From: an uncultured Clostridia bacterium
GTDB taxonomy: Bacteria; Bacillota; Clostridia; Peptostreptococcales; Anaerovoracaceae
Direction of reading: 5' to 3'
Assembly: GCA_934281605.1 (NCBI GenBank)
Contig: CAKQXD010000007.1
Span: 1-64,000 of the forward strand
Length of the DNA stretch: 64,000 bases
The notes under the pieces were generated by a model. It did not search any database. It saw only the letters and a program-made list of their open reading frames with translations, and was not told the DNA's origin. Position 1 is the first letter of the stretch. Every line of letters begins with the position of its first letter. A program made the translations under genes and the position numbers. Shown piece after piece: positions 34,385-42,184 of this stretch.

Positions 34385-35794
34385 TTAATGATCCTGTTTT
34401 TTCTCCAGCGTTTCCGAAGCCTTGCTGTGCTTCATGCCGTATGCGAAGTAAATTGCCAGACCTGCGATAGTCCAAAGGACGAATGCGATCCAGGTCATAG
34501 TATCCAGCTGGATCACCAGGAACACGCACAGCGCCATGGAAATCAGTGGAATTGCCGGTACCGCCGGAACTTTGAACGCCCTTGGCATCTCCGGATGCAT
34601 CTTGCGAAGTACGATCACCGTAACCGATACGAAGAAGAACGCCCACAACGTGCCGATATTGCACAGCTCTGCGATGGTTCCGATCGGAAGCAGTCCAGCC
34701 AGGATCACGCCGACGATCCAGACACAGACAACCGCCTTGTTGGGAACGCCCCTCTTGCTGATCTTTGAAAAAGATTGCGGCAGCAGTCCGTCACGGGACA
34801 TGGAATAGATCAGTCTGGATTCACTTCCCAGCAGCACCAGAACACCAGTCGTCAGACCTGCGATCGCTCCTACGGAAACAAGGGCAGATCCCCAGCGGAT
34901 CCCTACTTCGTTGAGGGCATGGGCTACGGGAGCTGCTACGCCGGAATATACCGAATATTTGGCGACTCCAGTCAGCATCAGCGTTACGATAATATACAGT
35001 GTCGTCGCGATGACCAGCGAACCGATGATCCCCTTCGGCATGTTCTTCTGTGGATCCTTGACCTCCTCCGCCGAATTGGCGATAGCGTCAAAGCCCAAAT
35101 ATGCGAAAAATACGATAGCCGCTCCAGAGAATACGCCGTTCCAGCCGTATGGCAGGAATGGAGTGTAATTGGATGGATCCACATGCTTAGCCACCAGAAT
35201 GATGAACAGCAGGATCACTCCCAGCTTGACGAATACCAGCGCATTGTTGAGTCGTGCGCTTTCCTTCGTTCCCTTGATCTGCAGAAGGGCCATGATGGAT
35301 ATAATGATGATGGCAGGCAGATTCATGATACCGCCGCTGGAAAAGTCCGTGATCAGCTTCTCCGGCAGATGGATCCCCATCAGTTCCAGGATGTTCACCG
35401 CATAAGCTGACCATCCTACTGCAATAGCCGACATGGCCACCACATATTCCAGGGTAATGCACCAGCCGATAAACCAGCCGAAGATCTCCCCCAGTCCCAC
35501 ATACGCAAAGGTATAGGAGCTTCCTGATACCGGAATGGACGACGCCAGCTCAGCGTAACATAACGCTGCACAGGCGCATGCCAGCCCTGCCAGAACAAAG
35601 GAAAGGATCAGTCCGGGACCTGCACGATCCGCAGCTGCCACTCCAGTGATAACGAAAAGACCTGAGCCTATAATGACTCCCACACCCAGCATGGTCAGTT
35701 CGAATGCGCCCAGGCTTCGTTTCAACCCGCTGTTTTCCTTGTAGCTGCCCATGATATGGTCTAACGGCAGCTTTCGCATTAGTTTTTCTTTCAT
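34385..35794 (-). CDS. APC family amino acid permease (cationic amino acid transporter-like)
   Basis: A 469-residue permease with about twelve membrane segments. GAFELTMLGVGVIIGSGLFV is the first helix with the unwound substrate-binding GSG motif; AELASSIPVSGSSYTFAY and GFDAIANSAEEVKDPQKNMP are the APC/CAT signatures. Family members such as YfnA and YfiQ carry amino acids in symport with protons. ATG 35794 follows GAGAGGAAA; an upstream GTG at 35824 has no RBS. It stands alone between terminators; the substrate is unknown. Confidence 0.9.
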   Translation of the reverse strand: MKEKLMRKLPLDHIMGSYKENSGLKRSLGAFELTMLGVGVIIGSGLFVITGVAAADRAGPGLILSFVLAGLACACAALCYAELASSIPVSGSSYTFAYVGLGEIFGWFIGWCITLEYVVAMSAIAVGWSAYAVNILELMGIHLPEKLITDFSSGGIMNLPAIIIISIMALLQIKGTKESARLNNALVFVKLGVILLFIILVAKHVDPSNYTPFLPYGWNGVFSGAAIVFFAYLGFDAIANSAEEVKDPQKNMPKGIIGSLVIATTLYIIVTLMLTGVAKYSVYSGVAAPVAHALNEVGIRWGSALVSVGAIAGLTTGVLVLLGSESRLIYSMSRDGLLPQSFSKISKRGVPNKAVVCVWIVGVILAGLLPIGTIAELCNIGTLWAFFFVSVTVIVLRKMHPEMPRAFKVPAVPAIPLISMALCVFLVIQLDTMTWIAFVLWTIAGLAIYFAYGMKHSKASETLEKKQDH

Positions 35795-35826
35795 TTTCCT
35801 CTCGTGTTTCTTGGATATAACCACAA

Positions 35827-35856
35827 CGCGCCGTCTGCCTTATTGCAAACGGCGCG
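35827..35856 (-). terminator. Hairpin after the DUF975 gene, weak terminator
   Basis: CGCGCCGT (35827-35834) pairs perfectly with ACGGCGCG (35849-35856). On the minus strand it is followed by TTGTGGTT, a poor T run. Confidence 0.5.
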
Positions 35857-35902
35857 ATTTATAAACGTGTTCTGGTCTATTCCAATTCCCCTCATGCAGT
35901 CA

Positions 35903-37231
35903 TTACTGCTCCTGATCAGGCTTCTGCGACACTTCCTGTGGAACAGGGTTTACCGGTGCCTGCGGCTGCACTGGTCTCTGCGGTGCTGCCTGTGGCGGTA
36001 CCTGACCCTGTGGCGGAACCTGATTCTGCTGCGGCTGTACCGGTGTCTGCGGTACTTCCTGTGGAACAGGATTTACCGGTGCCTGCGGCTGCACTGGTCT
36101 CTGCGGTGCCGCCTGCGGCGGTACCTGACTCTGTGGTGGAACCTGATTCTGCTGCGGCTGTACCGGCGTCTGTGGTACTTCCTGTGGAACAGGATTTACT
36201 GGAGCCTGCGGCTGCACTGGTCTCTGCGGTGCTGCCTGCGGCGGTACCTGACCCTGCGGTGGAACCTGATTCTGCGGCTGTACCGGCGTCTGCGGTACTT
36301 CCTGCGGAACAGGATTTACCGGTGCCTGCGGCTGCACTGGTCTCTGTGGTGCTGGTTCTGCCGGAGCCTGTGCCTGACGCATCGCTGCCGGAATCGCCTC
36401 CGGATCGATCGGCGCCGGTTCCGTCTCCTTGATCAGATGTCCTGCCAGGATCTCATAGAACCCAGCCTGTGACGAATAGATATATGCAATGACCGGAGCC
36501 ATGCAGAGCGCTCCCACAACATCAAAGATTATCGTAATGAAATTCGACAGATACAATGTATCTGCAAGACTGCTTAACACGCCTGCCGGAATCGCCGCCA
36601 GGATCGCCCAGCCAATAAAGGACAGGCTCAGGCAAAAATACTTTGCCTTGTTTCCACGCATCATCCACTTACTTTCATCCATGCACTGGCGAATTCCCTT
36701 GTTCGGATCATCTGCCAGAATGAAGAACGCCTGGCTGTAACGGATCGCTGCAATGATCCCGGGAACGATGAACAGCAATGACCACAGGAAAATAAACAAT
36801 CCCTGAAACAGAAACAGTCCCAGAGCCTTTCCAAACCGTTCAAAGCCCAGGAACACATCACCGATTCCAACGATCTGTCTGCGGAACATGGCCAGGAAGA
36901 ACAGGGTCAATCCCAGTTCCATGGCACCAGATACCAGCAGCGTATAAAGCCCGCTCAGTGGAGAGTACATCGGCATCGAGTTATAGACTGCACTGTACGC
37001 ATCCGTACCCACATTATAAGAATATCCCATATTAATGCTGTAAAGGTCGCCCATGTTGACTCCAAACAACGTGTTCAGGATTGCCGGTGGAACCTGTATG
37101 CACAGTGTGTATACAATTACGGCCACGATCGCGCTCTGCCATTTCCCTGCAAGCGCATTCCGTCCCAGAGCTCTCAGATTGCTGCTCGGGTCGGTAATGA
37201 TAATATTATTCCCATTAAGATCTTGCTGCAT
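35903..37231 (-). CDS. DUF975 membrane protein with Pro/Gln repeat tail
   Basis: A 442-residue protein. Residues 1-280 are a DUF975 domain with about six hydrophobic segments (LRALGRNALAGKW start, FVPG-like FIVPGIIAAIRYSQAFFILA and DDPNKGIRQCMDESKWMMRG signatures). Residues 290-442 are a low-complexity tail made of a 40-41-residue unit (APQRPVQPQAPVNPVPQEVP, QTPVQPQQNQ, VPPQGQVPPQ) in three full copies and one partial. The tail lacks charges and is likely an extended spacer. DUF975 function is unknown. RBS GAAAGAGG precedes the ATG. It lies 51 bp after the 4-hydroxybutyrate dehydrogenase gene. Confidence 0.85.
   Translation of the reverse strand: MQQDLNGNNIIITDPSSNLRALGRNALAGKWQSAIVAVIVYTLCIQVPPAILNTLFGVNMGDLYSINMGYSYNVGTDAYSAVYNSMPMYSPLSGLYTLLVSGAMELGLTLFFLAMFRRQIVGIGDVFLGFERFGKALGLFLFQGLFIFLWSLLFIVPGIIAAIRYSQAFFILADDPNKGIRQCMDESKWMMRGNKAKYFCLSLSFIGWAILAAIPAGVLSSLADTLYLSNFITIIFDVVGALCMAPVIAYIYSSQAGFYEILAGHLIKETEPAPIDPEAIPAAMRQAQAPAEPAPQRPVQPQAPVNPVPQEVPQTPVQPQNQVPPQGQVPPQAAPQRPVQPQAPVNPVPQEVPQTPVQPQQNQVPPQSQVPPQAAPQRPVQPQAPVNPVPQEVPQTPVQPQQNQVPPQGQVPPQAAPQRPVQPQAPVNPVPQEVSQKPDQEQ
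35930..36350 (-). repeat. Coding minisatellite, unit about 123 bp
   Basis: In-frame tandem repeat encoding the Pro/Gln tail of the DUF975 protein: units of 120, 123 and 123 bp plus a partial unit, with only scattered substitutions between units. The low stop-codon content makes long but false frames on the + strand. Confidence 0.85.
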
Positions 37232-37282
37232 AACATACCTCTTTCAAAATTAGTTTTTTAACATCCTATCATTTTAGCACAA

Positions 37283-38407
37283 TTACCGCAGCTTCGCAAA
37301 TATTTCGTGAATCTCGTTTCGATCCAGCGGAACGTAGTTATTGGCCAGCAGTCTCTGCTGATTCTCCAGAGTCGAGTCGGTGAATACATCGATCTGTTCC
37401 TCCGTCATGCCGTACTCCCGCAGCGGTTTTCTCGCGATCAGCTGATCCAGGACCTTTTCGATTTCACTGTAAACCGCATCCCTGCCACAGCCTAAAATAC
37501 CGGCCAGTACGCCGTTTACCCGGTCGATCTTGCCTTCCGGCGCTCTCTTCATATACGTCTTGAACACCTCGGTAAAGAACTGGTAGTTGGCTTCTCCGTG
37601 AGGCACATGGAACGCCGCCCCGATGGAATAGGAAAGCGCATGTACCGCTCCGCATCCTGCATTGCCAAAGGCGATCCCCGCATATGCCGCTGCCAGACCG
37701 AATTCCTCCAGCAGATCCGCCCGGTTTTCCGCACGGTTTCCGCCCCGCTCCAGGATCATCTTATAGCCGCCCATAATCATCTTCATCGCCTGCAGAGAAT
37801 ACATTTCGCTGAACGGCGACGCCTTTGGCGACAAAAAACTTTCCAGAGAATGGATCAGCGCATCGATAGAACTTGTAGCAAACACGTAATCCGGCAGATC
37901 CTGCAAAGATTCCGGGATCAGCACAGCGTGATCTCCATAGGTTTCCTCTGCAGCCAGCCCCTTTTTCACATGCAAAGATTTCAGCTCGGCGATAGTCACA
38001 TTGGTCACTTCCGAACCTGTTCCGCATGTAGTTGGAATGATGATCAGCTCCCGGGCTTTCTTCGGCGCAGCCTCCCCGGTAAACAGCATCTGCGAGCGCT
38101 CAGGCAGATCCAGCGCAAGGACTTTGCAGATATCTACGATCGTACCTCCGCCGAATGCAATGATCCGCTCTGGATGGTAGTCTGCCATATCCTTTGCCAT
38201 AGCATCGATCATTTCATCCGTTGGCTCGCCCTTCCCGTAATCCTCGCGAAACAGCGCCGGCAGCATGATACCGACAGGTTTCACGTACTTCTCATATCTT
38301 CTCCGGTTCGTCACCAGGATATCCCCGTCGCCGATCTGAAACTGTTCTGCAAACTCCTGAAATGTTTCGCAGCAGCTGATCTGCGGCACCACTCTGAATG
38401 ACTTCAT
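37283..38407 (-). CDS. 4-Hydroxybutyrate dehydrogenase (Fe-ADH family)
   Basis: A 374-residue iron alcohol dehydrogenase that follows the Clostridium kluyveri/C. aminobutyricum 4-hydroxybutyrate dehydrogenase closely: ELIIIPTTCGTGSEVTNVTI, FATSSIDALIHSLESFLSP, NAGCGAVHALSYSIGAAFHV then PHGEANY, and RKPLREYGMTEEQIDVF. His and Asp metal ligands are intact. It interconverts succinate semialdehyde and 4-hydroxybutyrate, a step in 4-aminobutyrate, putrescine or succinate fermentation to butyrate. RBS AAGGAG is 5-6 nt before the ATG. It lies 10 bp after the NifU-like gene in one operon. Confidence 0.9.
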   Translation of the reverse strand: MKSFRVVPQISCCETFQEFAEQFQIGDGDILVTNRRRYEKYVKPVGIMLPALFREDYGKGEPTDEMIDAMAKDMADYHPERIIAFGGGTIVDICKVLALDLPERSQMLFTGEAAPKKARELIIIPTTCGTGSEVTNVTIAELKSLHVKKGLAAEETYGDHAVLIPESLQDLPDYVFATSSIDALIHSLESFLSPKASPFSEMYSLQAMKMIMGGYKMILERGGNRAENRADLLEEFGLAAAYAGIAFGNAGCGAVHALSYSIGAAFHVPHGEANYQFFTEVFKTYMKRAPEGKIDRVNGVLAGILGCGRDAVYSEIEKVLDQLIARKPLREYGMTEEQIDVFTDSTLENQQRLLANNYVPLDRNEIHEIFAKLR

Positions 38408-38417
38408 ATTTTACTCC

Positions 38418-38696
38418 TTAAATTTCCTTGTTCATGATCTTTCTGGCCATATCCAGCAGCTCATCGCTGACAGAATCGTCCAGCACAACGTCATCTACGC
38501 CTTCTACATTACCCAGAATCGCAGCTTTCACCACATCCTCGATGGTTTCATGTGCTGCCGGACATGTTGCACAGGCTCCGGTCAGGCGCACATACGCCAC
38601 GCCGTCCTCCAGTTTCGTCAAAACAGAGCCGCCATAGTGCTCCGCCAGAACCGGATCTACATTTTCTTTCAATACTTTAATGATTTCTTTTTCCAT
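38418..38696 (-). CDS. NifU-like Fe-S cluster scaffold protein (C-terminal domain type)
   Basis: A 92-residue NifU C-terminal domain protein: DPVLAEHYGGSVLTKLEDGV then VRLTGACATCPAAHETIEDV with the C-x2-C cluster ligands. Such proteins assemble or carry Fe-S clusters. It is the first gene of a two-gene operon with the 4-hydroxybutyrate dehydrogenase. RBS AAGGTAAGG precedes the ATG. Confidence 0.9.
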   Translation of the reverse strand: MEKEIIKVLKENVDPVLAEHYGGSVLTKLEDGVAYVRLTGACATCPAAHETIEDVVKAAILGNVEGVDDVVLDDSVSDELLDMARKIMNKEI

Positions 38697-38749
38697 GGTT
38701 TTTCCTTACCTTTTGACTTCTTGTTTGGGACACTTTTTCAGTCAGATTC

Positions 38750-38788
38750 ATTATATCGCTTGCTATCGTGTTTTTCAAGGGGTACAAT
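38750..38788. promoter_or_regulatory. Overlapping divergent promoters, nifU-like operon and thiN
   Basis: Minus strand: TTGAAA (38773-38778), 17 bp, TATAAT (38750-38755) for the nifU-like/4-hydroxybutyrate dehydrogenase operon. Plus strand: TTGCTA (38760-38765), 17 bp, TACAAT (38783-38788) for thiN. The two overlap face to face, so polymerase binding should be mutually exclusive. Confidence 0.7.
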
Positions 38789-38847
38789 AACGGTACTACT
38801 GTTGATTTAACAGGCATTTCCAGAGATTTAACAAGGCAGGTGCTCTT

Positions 38848-39510
38848 ATGAATATACACACAAAAAACGTCATCATCATCACATCCTATATCGAATCGCC
38901 CTTCGACATGACGCAGGCGCTCGCACAAATCGAAGACCCTTTCGTCATCTGTACCGACGGCGGCTTTGATCTGGCAAAACAGGCCAACATCACGCCTCAT
39001 CTGCTGCTGGGAGACCTTGACTCCATCCAGTCGAAGATCCCTGCAGATCTGCCGCTGAAAACATTCCCTCCCGAAAAAGACTACACCGATCTGGAGCTTG
39101 CCATCCAGACGGCTATCGAGGAAGACGCCAGCCACGTCGAAATCTGGGGAGGCATTGGCGGCAGGCTGGATCACACGGTCGCCAACCTGCAGCTGCTCTC
39201 CTGCTACACCGACAGATTCAGCTCTCTGCAGATGCGGGATGGTCAGAACACCTGCTTCGTTCTCAATGCAGATCCTGCAAAGGATGCTCCGGAATCTCTC
39301 ACCATCCCACAAGAAGCAGGCTGCTATCTTTCTCTGTTCGCCCTTTCTGAAACGGTGGAAGGCCTTACTGCAAAGGGCGTAAAATATCCATTGGAGAACC
39401 ATACCCTCACACGGACCTTCCCCCTGGGAGTCAGCAATGAATTCAAACAAAAAGAAGCCTTTCTCTCTCTGGAAAAAGGCTCCCTTCTCGTCATTCTTGC
39501 AAAGGCGTGA
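38848..39510 (+). CDS. thiN: Thiamine pyrophosphokinase
   Basis: A 220-residue thiamine pyrophosphokinase of usual length. CTDGGFDLAKQANITPHLLL followed by GDLDSI is the catalytic ATP/Mg region, FPPEKDYTDLELAI binds the second metal, and GGIGGRLDHTVANLQLL is diagnostic. The C-terminal beta domain ends FPLGVSNEFKQKEAFLSLEK. It makes thiamine diphosphate from thiamine and ATP. Own promoter at 38760-38788; no TPP riboswitch is visible in the short leader. Confidence 0.95.
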   Translation: MNIHTKNVIIITSYIESPFDMTQALAQIEDPFVICTDGGFDLAKQANITPHLLLGDLDSIQSKIPADLPLKTFPPEKDYTDLELAIQTAIEEDASHVEIWGGIGGRLDHTVANLQLLSCYTDRFSSLQMRDGQNTCFVLNADPAKDAPESLTIPQEAGCYLSLFALSETVEGLTAKGVKYPLENHTLTRTFPLGVSNEFKQKEAFLSLEKGSLLVILAKA

Positions 39511-39519
39511 TCCCGCCTG

Positions 39520-41013
39520 TTATTTCGCCCAGCCGAACGTACAGTGCACCGCTTTATGCCAGCCGTCCAGCAGCTCATTTCGTTTTTCCTCATTCATATC
39601 CGGCTGGAAGACCCGGTCGATCTGCCAGTTAGAAAGAATATCGTCCCGGTTTTTCCAGTATCCCGTCGCAAGACCGGCCAGATAAGCAGCTCCCAGCGAC
39701 GTCGTCTCGATACACTGCGGCCGGTATACCGGCATGTTCATGATATTGGCCTGAAACTCCAGAAGGAAGTTATTGGCACTGGCCCCGCCATCCACCTTGA
39801 AAGTCTGCAGCGGATGTCCCATATCCTCTGCCATAGCAGCGATGAGATCATTGGTCTGATAGGCCATGGACTCCAGAGCAGCCCGCACGATATGATTCTT
39901 ATTGACACCTCTCGTCAGCCCCATGATAGCACCCCTGGCATAGGAATCCCAGTAAGGAGCACCCAGACCGGTAAACGCAGGGACTACATAAGCTCCTGCC
40001 GTATCTTCCACCATACGCGCCATCTGCTCCGATTCAGCCGCATTGTCTAAGATTTTCAATTCATCCCGCAGCCACTGGATCGTAGCTCCCGAGATAAAAA
40101 CAGAACCTTCCAGCGCATACTGCACCTTATCTTCCGCACCCCAGGCAATGGTCGTAATCAGCCCATTGCGGGATTCCACCGGTTTTTCCCCGGTATTGAC
40201 CAGCATGAACCCGCCGGTTCCGTATGTATTCTTGGCTTCGCCCTTTTCAAAACAGGTCTGGCCGAATAATGCCGCCTGCTGATCCCCGGCTGCGCCCGAG
40301 ATCGGGATCGATCCGCCAAATAATAATGGACTGCTCTCCCCGTATACTGTGCTGGAAGGACGTACCTCCGGCAGCATGCAGGCAGGGATCTCCAGCTCTT
40401 TGAGAATGTCCTCGTCCCACTGCAGGGTATGGATGTTGAACATCATCGTCCGCGAGGCATTGGAATAATCCGTGACGTGGACTTTGCCATCCGTCAGTTT
40501 CCAGATAAGCCACGTTTCAATGGTGCCAAACAGCAGATCGCCGTTCTTCGCCCGCTCCCATGCACCTTCAACATGATCCAGGATCCAGCGCAGTTTCGTG
40601 CCTGAAAAATAAGGATCGATCAAAAGTCCGGTCTTACTGCGAAAAGAGGCTTCCAGACCCTTTGCTTTCAATCCGTCGCAGAATTCTGCAGTGCGTCGGC
40701 ACTGCCAGACGATGGCGTTATAAATCGGCTCTCCCGTATGGCGATCCCACACCACCGTAGTTTCCCGCTGATTGGTGATGCCGATGGCGTCGATATTTTC
40801 ATAGGTCGCATCGATCTTTAACAGCGCTTCCTGCGCTACACCGATCTGAGTGGACCAGATGTCCATGGGATCATGCTCCACCCAGCCTGCCTGCGGGTAG
40901 ATCTGCCGGAACTCTTTCTGTGCCAGGCTGACCTGTCTGCCCTGACGGTCATATAAAATACATCTTGCACTGGTCGTACCCTGATCGAGGGCCATAATAT
41001 ATCTGTTATTCAT
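39520..41013 (-). CDS. glpK: Glycerol kinase
   Basis: A 497-residue FGGY kinase: IMALDQGTTSARCILYD at the N-terminus, GITNQRETTVVWDRHTG, VWQCRRTAEFCD, GAAGDQQAALFGQTCFEKGE and KVDGGASANNFLLEFQANIM are all glycerol kinase signatures. It phosphorylates glycerol to glycerol 3-phosphate. Start ATG 41013 follows ACGGGGAACAG; the frame runs on to 41109 inside hemW. No glpF or glpD neighbour is seen; it follows hemW by 22 bp. Confidence 0.96.
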   Translation of the reverse strand: MNNRYIMALDQGTTSARCILYDRQGRQVSLAQKEFRQIYPQAGWVEHDPMDIWSTQIGVAQEALLKIDATYENIDAIGITNQRETTVVWDRHTGEPIYNAIVWQCRRTAEFCDGLKAKGLEASFRSKTGLLIDPYFSGTKLRWILDHVEGAWERAKNGDLLFGTIETWLIWKLTDGKVHVTDYSNASRTMMFNIHTLQWDEDILKELEIPACMLPEVRPSSTVYGESSPLLFGGSIPISGAAGDQQAALFGQTCFEKGEAKNTYGTGGFMLVNTGEKPVESRNGLITTIAWGAEDKVQYALEGSVFISGATIQWLRDELKILDNAAESEQMARMVEDTAGAYVVPAFTGLGAPYWDSYARGAIMGLTRGVNKNHIVRAALESMAYQTNDLIAAMAEDMGHPLQTFKVDGGASANNFLLEFQANIMNMPVYRPQCIETTSLGAAYLAGLATGYWKNRDDILSNWQIDRVFQPDMNEEKRNELLDGWHKAVHCTFGWAK

Positions 41014-41035
41014 ATCAACTGTTCCCCGTGATTTT

Positions 41036-42184
41036 CTATACAAACTCTGCCATGATCCGATTGGAAACATCCATTCCCCGCTCCGACAGATACAGCCTGC
41101 CGTCCGCACAGATCAACAGTCCCTTATACTTTTTCAAGATATCCGCATCATATACGTCAAAGAACTCTTTGCGGAACACATGATGGAAATGATCCAGGCT
41201 GAATCCTTCCGCCTTTCGCAATCCTGTGAAAACGAAAATCCCCATCTCTTCCCGCTGGGAATAGTTCTCGATACTTTCCCGATCCACCGGCGCCGTGTGC
41301 TCCCGGATGGCCGTCAAATATTCGTGCATCCTGCTGGTATTTTTGAACCGGCTGCCACCTACGAAAGAGCTGGCTCCCAGTCCCAGACCCAGATACTCCG
41401 CATAGGACCAGTATTTCAGATTATGCCGGCTTTCACAGCCCGGCATGGCCGCATTGGAGATCTCGTAGTGCTTGTATCCCGCTTCCTTCATCATGGCCAA
41501 AGCCTTGTGATACATCTCCCGATCCTGGCTCTCCGGAACAGCTTCCATTTTTCCATCTTTGTACAGCTCATAAAACTCCGTACCCTCTTCGATCTGCAGG
41601 CTGTAGAGAGAAATGTGGCTCGGCTTTAAGAAAATGCACTGCCGGACTGTGTCAGCCCACATTTTCATCGACTGTCCCGGAATAGCGAACATCACATCCA
41701 TATTGATGTTGGAAAATCCAGCCCGCTTTGCCCGCTGAAACGAGGTGAACGCATCGTTCTTGTCGTGGATCCTGCCCAGATACCGGAGCACGTCGTTTTC
41801 AAAGGACTGCACTCCCAGGCTCAAACGATTGATGCCCTTGCGAAGATACCGCTCCATCTTTTCATCGGAAAGGGTCGCAGGATTTCCCTCGATAGTGATC
41901 TCGGCCTCCTTGCTGATATTGAAATTATCGTAGAGTGCATCCATAATCTTTCCCATATCCCAGGCCGACAGCAGTGAAGGTGTTCCTCCGCCTATGTACA
42001 CCGTATCCACATCCCGAAAGCACCAGTCCTTCGAGCGGATCCTGATTTCCTGTATCAAGGCCTGTGCATACTCCGACAGCGCCTTGCTGTCGCTGCACCC
42101 AAAGGACAGAAAATCACAGTATCTGCACTTCTTTGCACAAAACGGGATATGAAGATACAGACCAAGTTTACTTGTTGTCATCAT
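41036..42184 (-). CDS. hemW: HemW radical SAM haem chaperone (coproporphyrinogen oxidase-like)
   Basis: A 382-residue radical SAM protein. FCAKKCRYCDFLSFGC holds the 4Fe-4S C-x3-C-x2-C motif; YIGGGTPSLL and IEGNPATLS follow, with the HemN C-terminal domain near the end. In Firmicutes hemW directly follows lepA, as here, with a 17-bp overlap. HemW passes haem to target proteins and lacks the HemN extra N-terminal residues, so it is not a true coproporphyrinogen oxidase. Confidence 0.93.
   Translation of the reverse strand: MMTTSKLGLYLHIPFCAKKCRYCDFLSFGCSDSKALSEYAQALIQEIRIRSKDWCFRDVDTVYIGGGTPSLLSAWDMGKIMDALYDNFNISKEAEITIEGNPATLSDEKMERYLRKGINRLSLGVQSFENDVLRYLGRIHDKNDAFTSFQRAKRAGFSNINMDVMFAIPGQSMKMWADTVRQCIFLKPSHISLYSLQIEEGTEFYELYKDGKMEAVPESQDREMYHKALAMMKEAGYKHYEISNAAMPGCESRHNLKYWSYAEYLGLGLGASSFVGGSRFKNTSRMHEYLTAIREHTAPVDRESIENYSQREEMGIFVFTGLRKAEGFSLDHFHHVFRKEFFDVYDADILKKYKGLLICADGRLYLSERGMDVSNRIMAEFV

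Noticed and set aside
35930..36350. CRISPR-like periodic repeat
   Set aside because: The unit is about 123 bp, contiguous, in frame and without spacers, so it is a coding tandem repeat. No CRISPR array or cas gene is present in the window.
35804..36472. Two overlapping + strand frames with Leu/Arg or Pro/Val/Ala repeats
   Set aside because: They arise from the low-stop minisatellite that encodes the Pro/Gln tail of the DUF975 protein on the minus strand.
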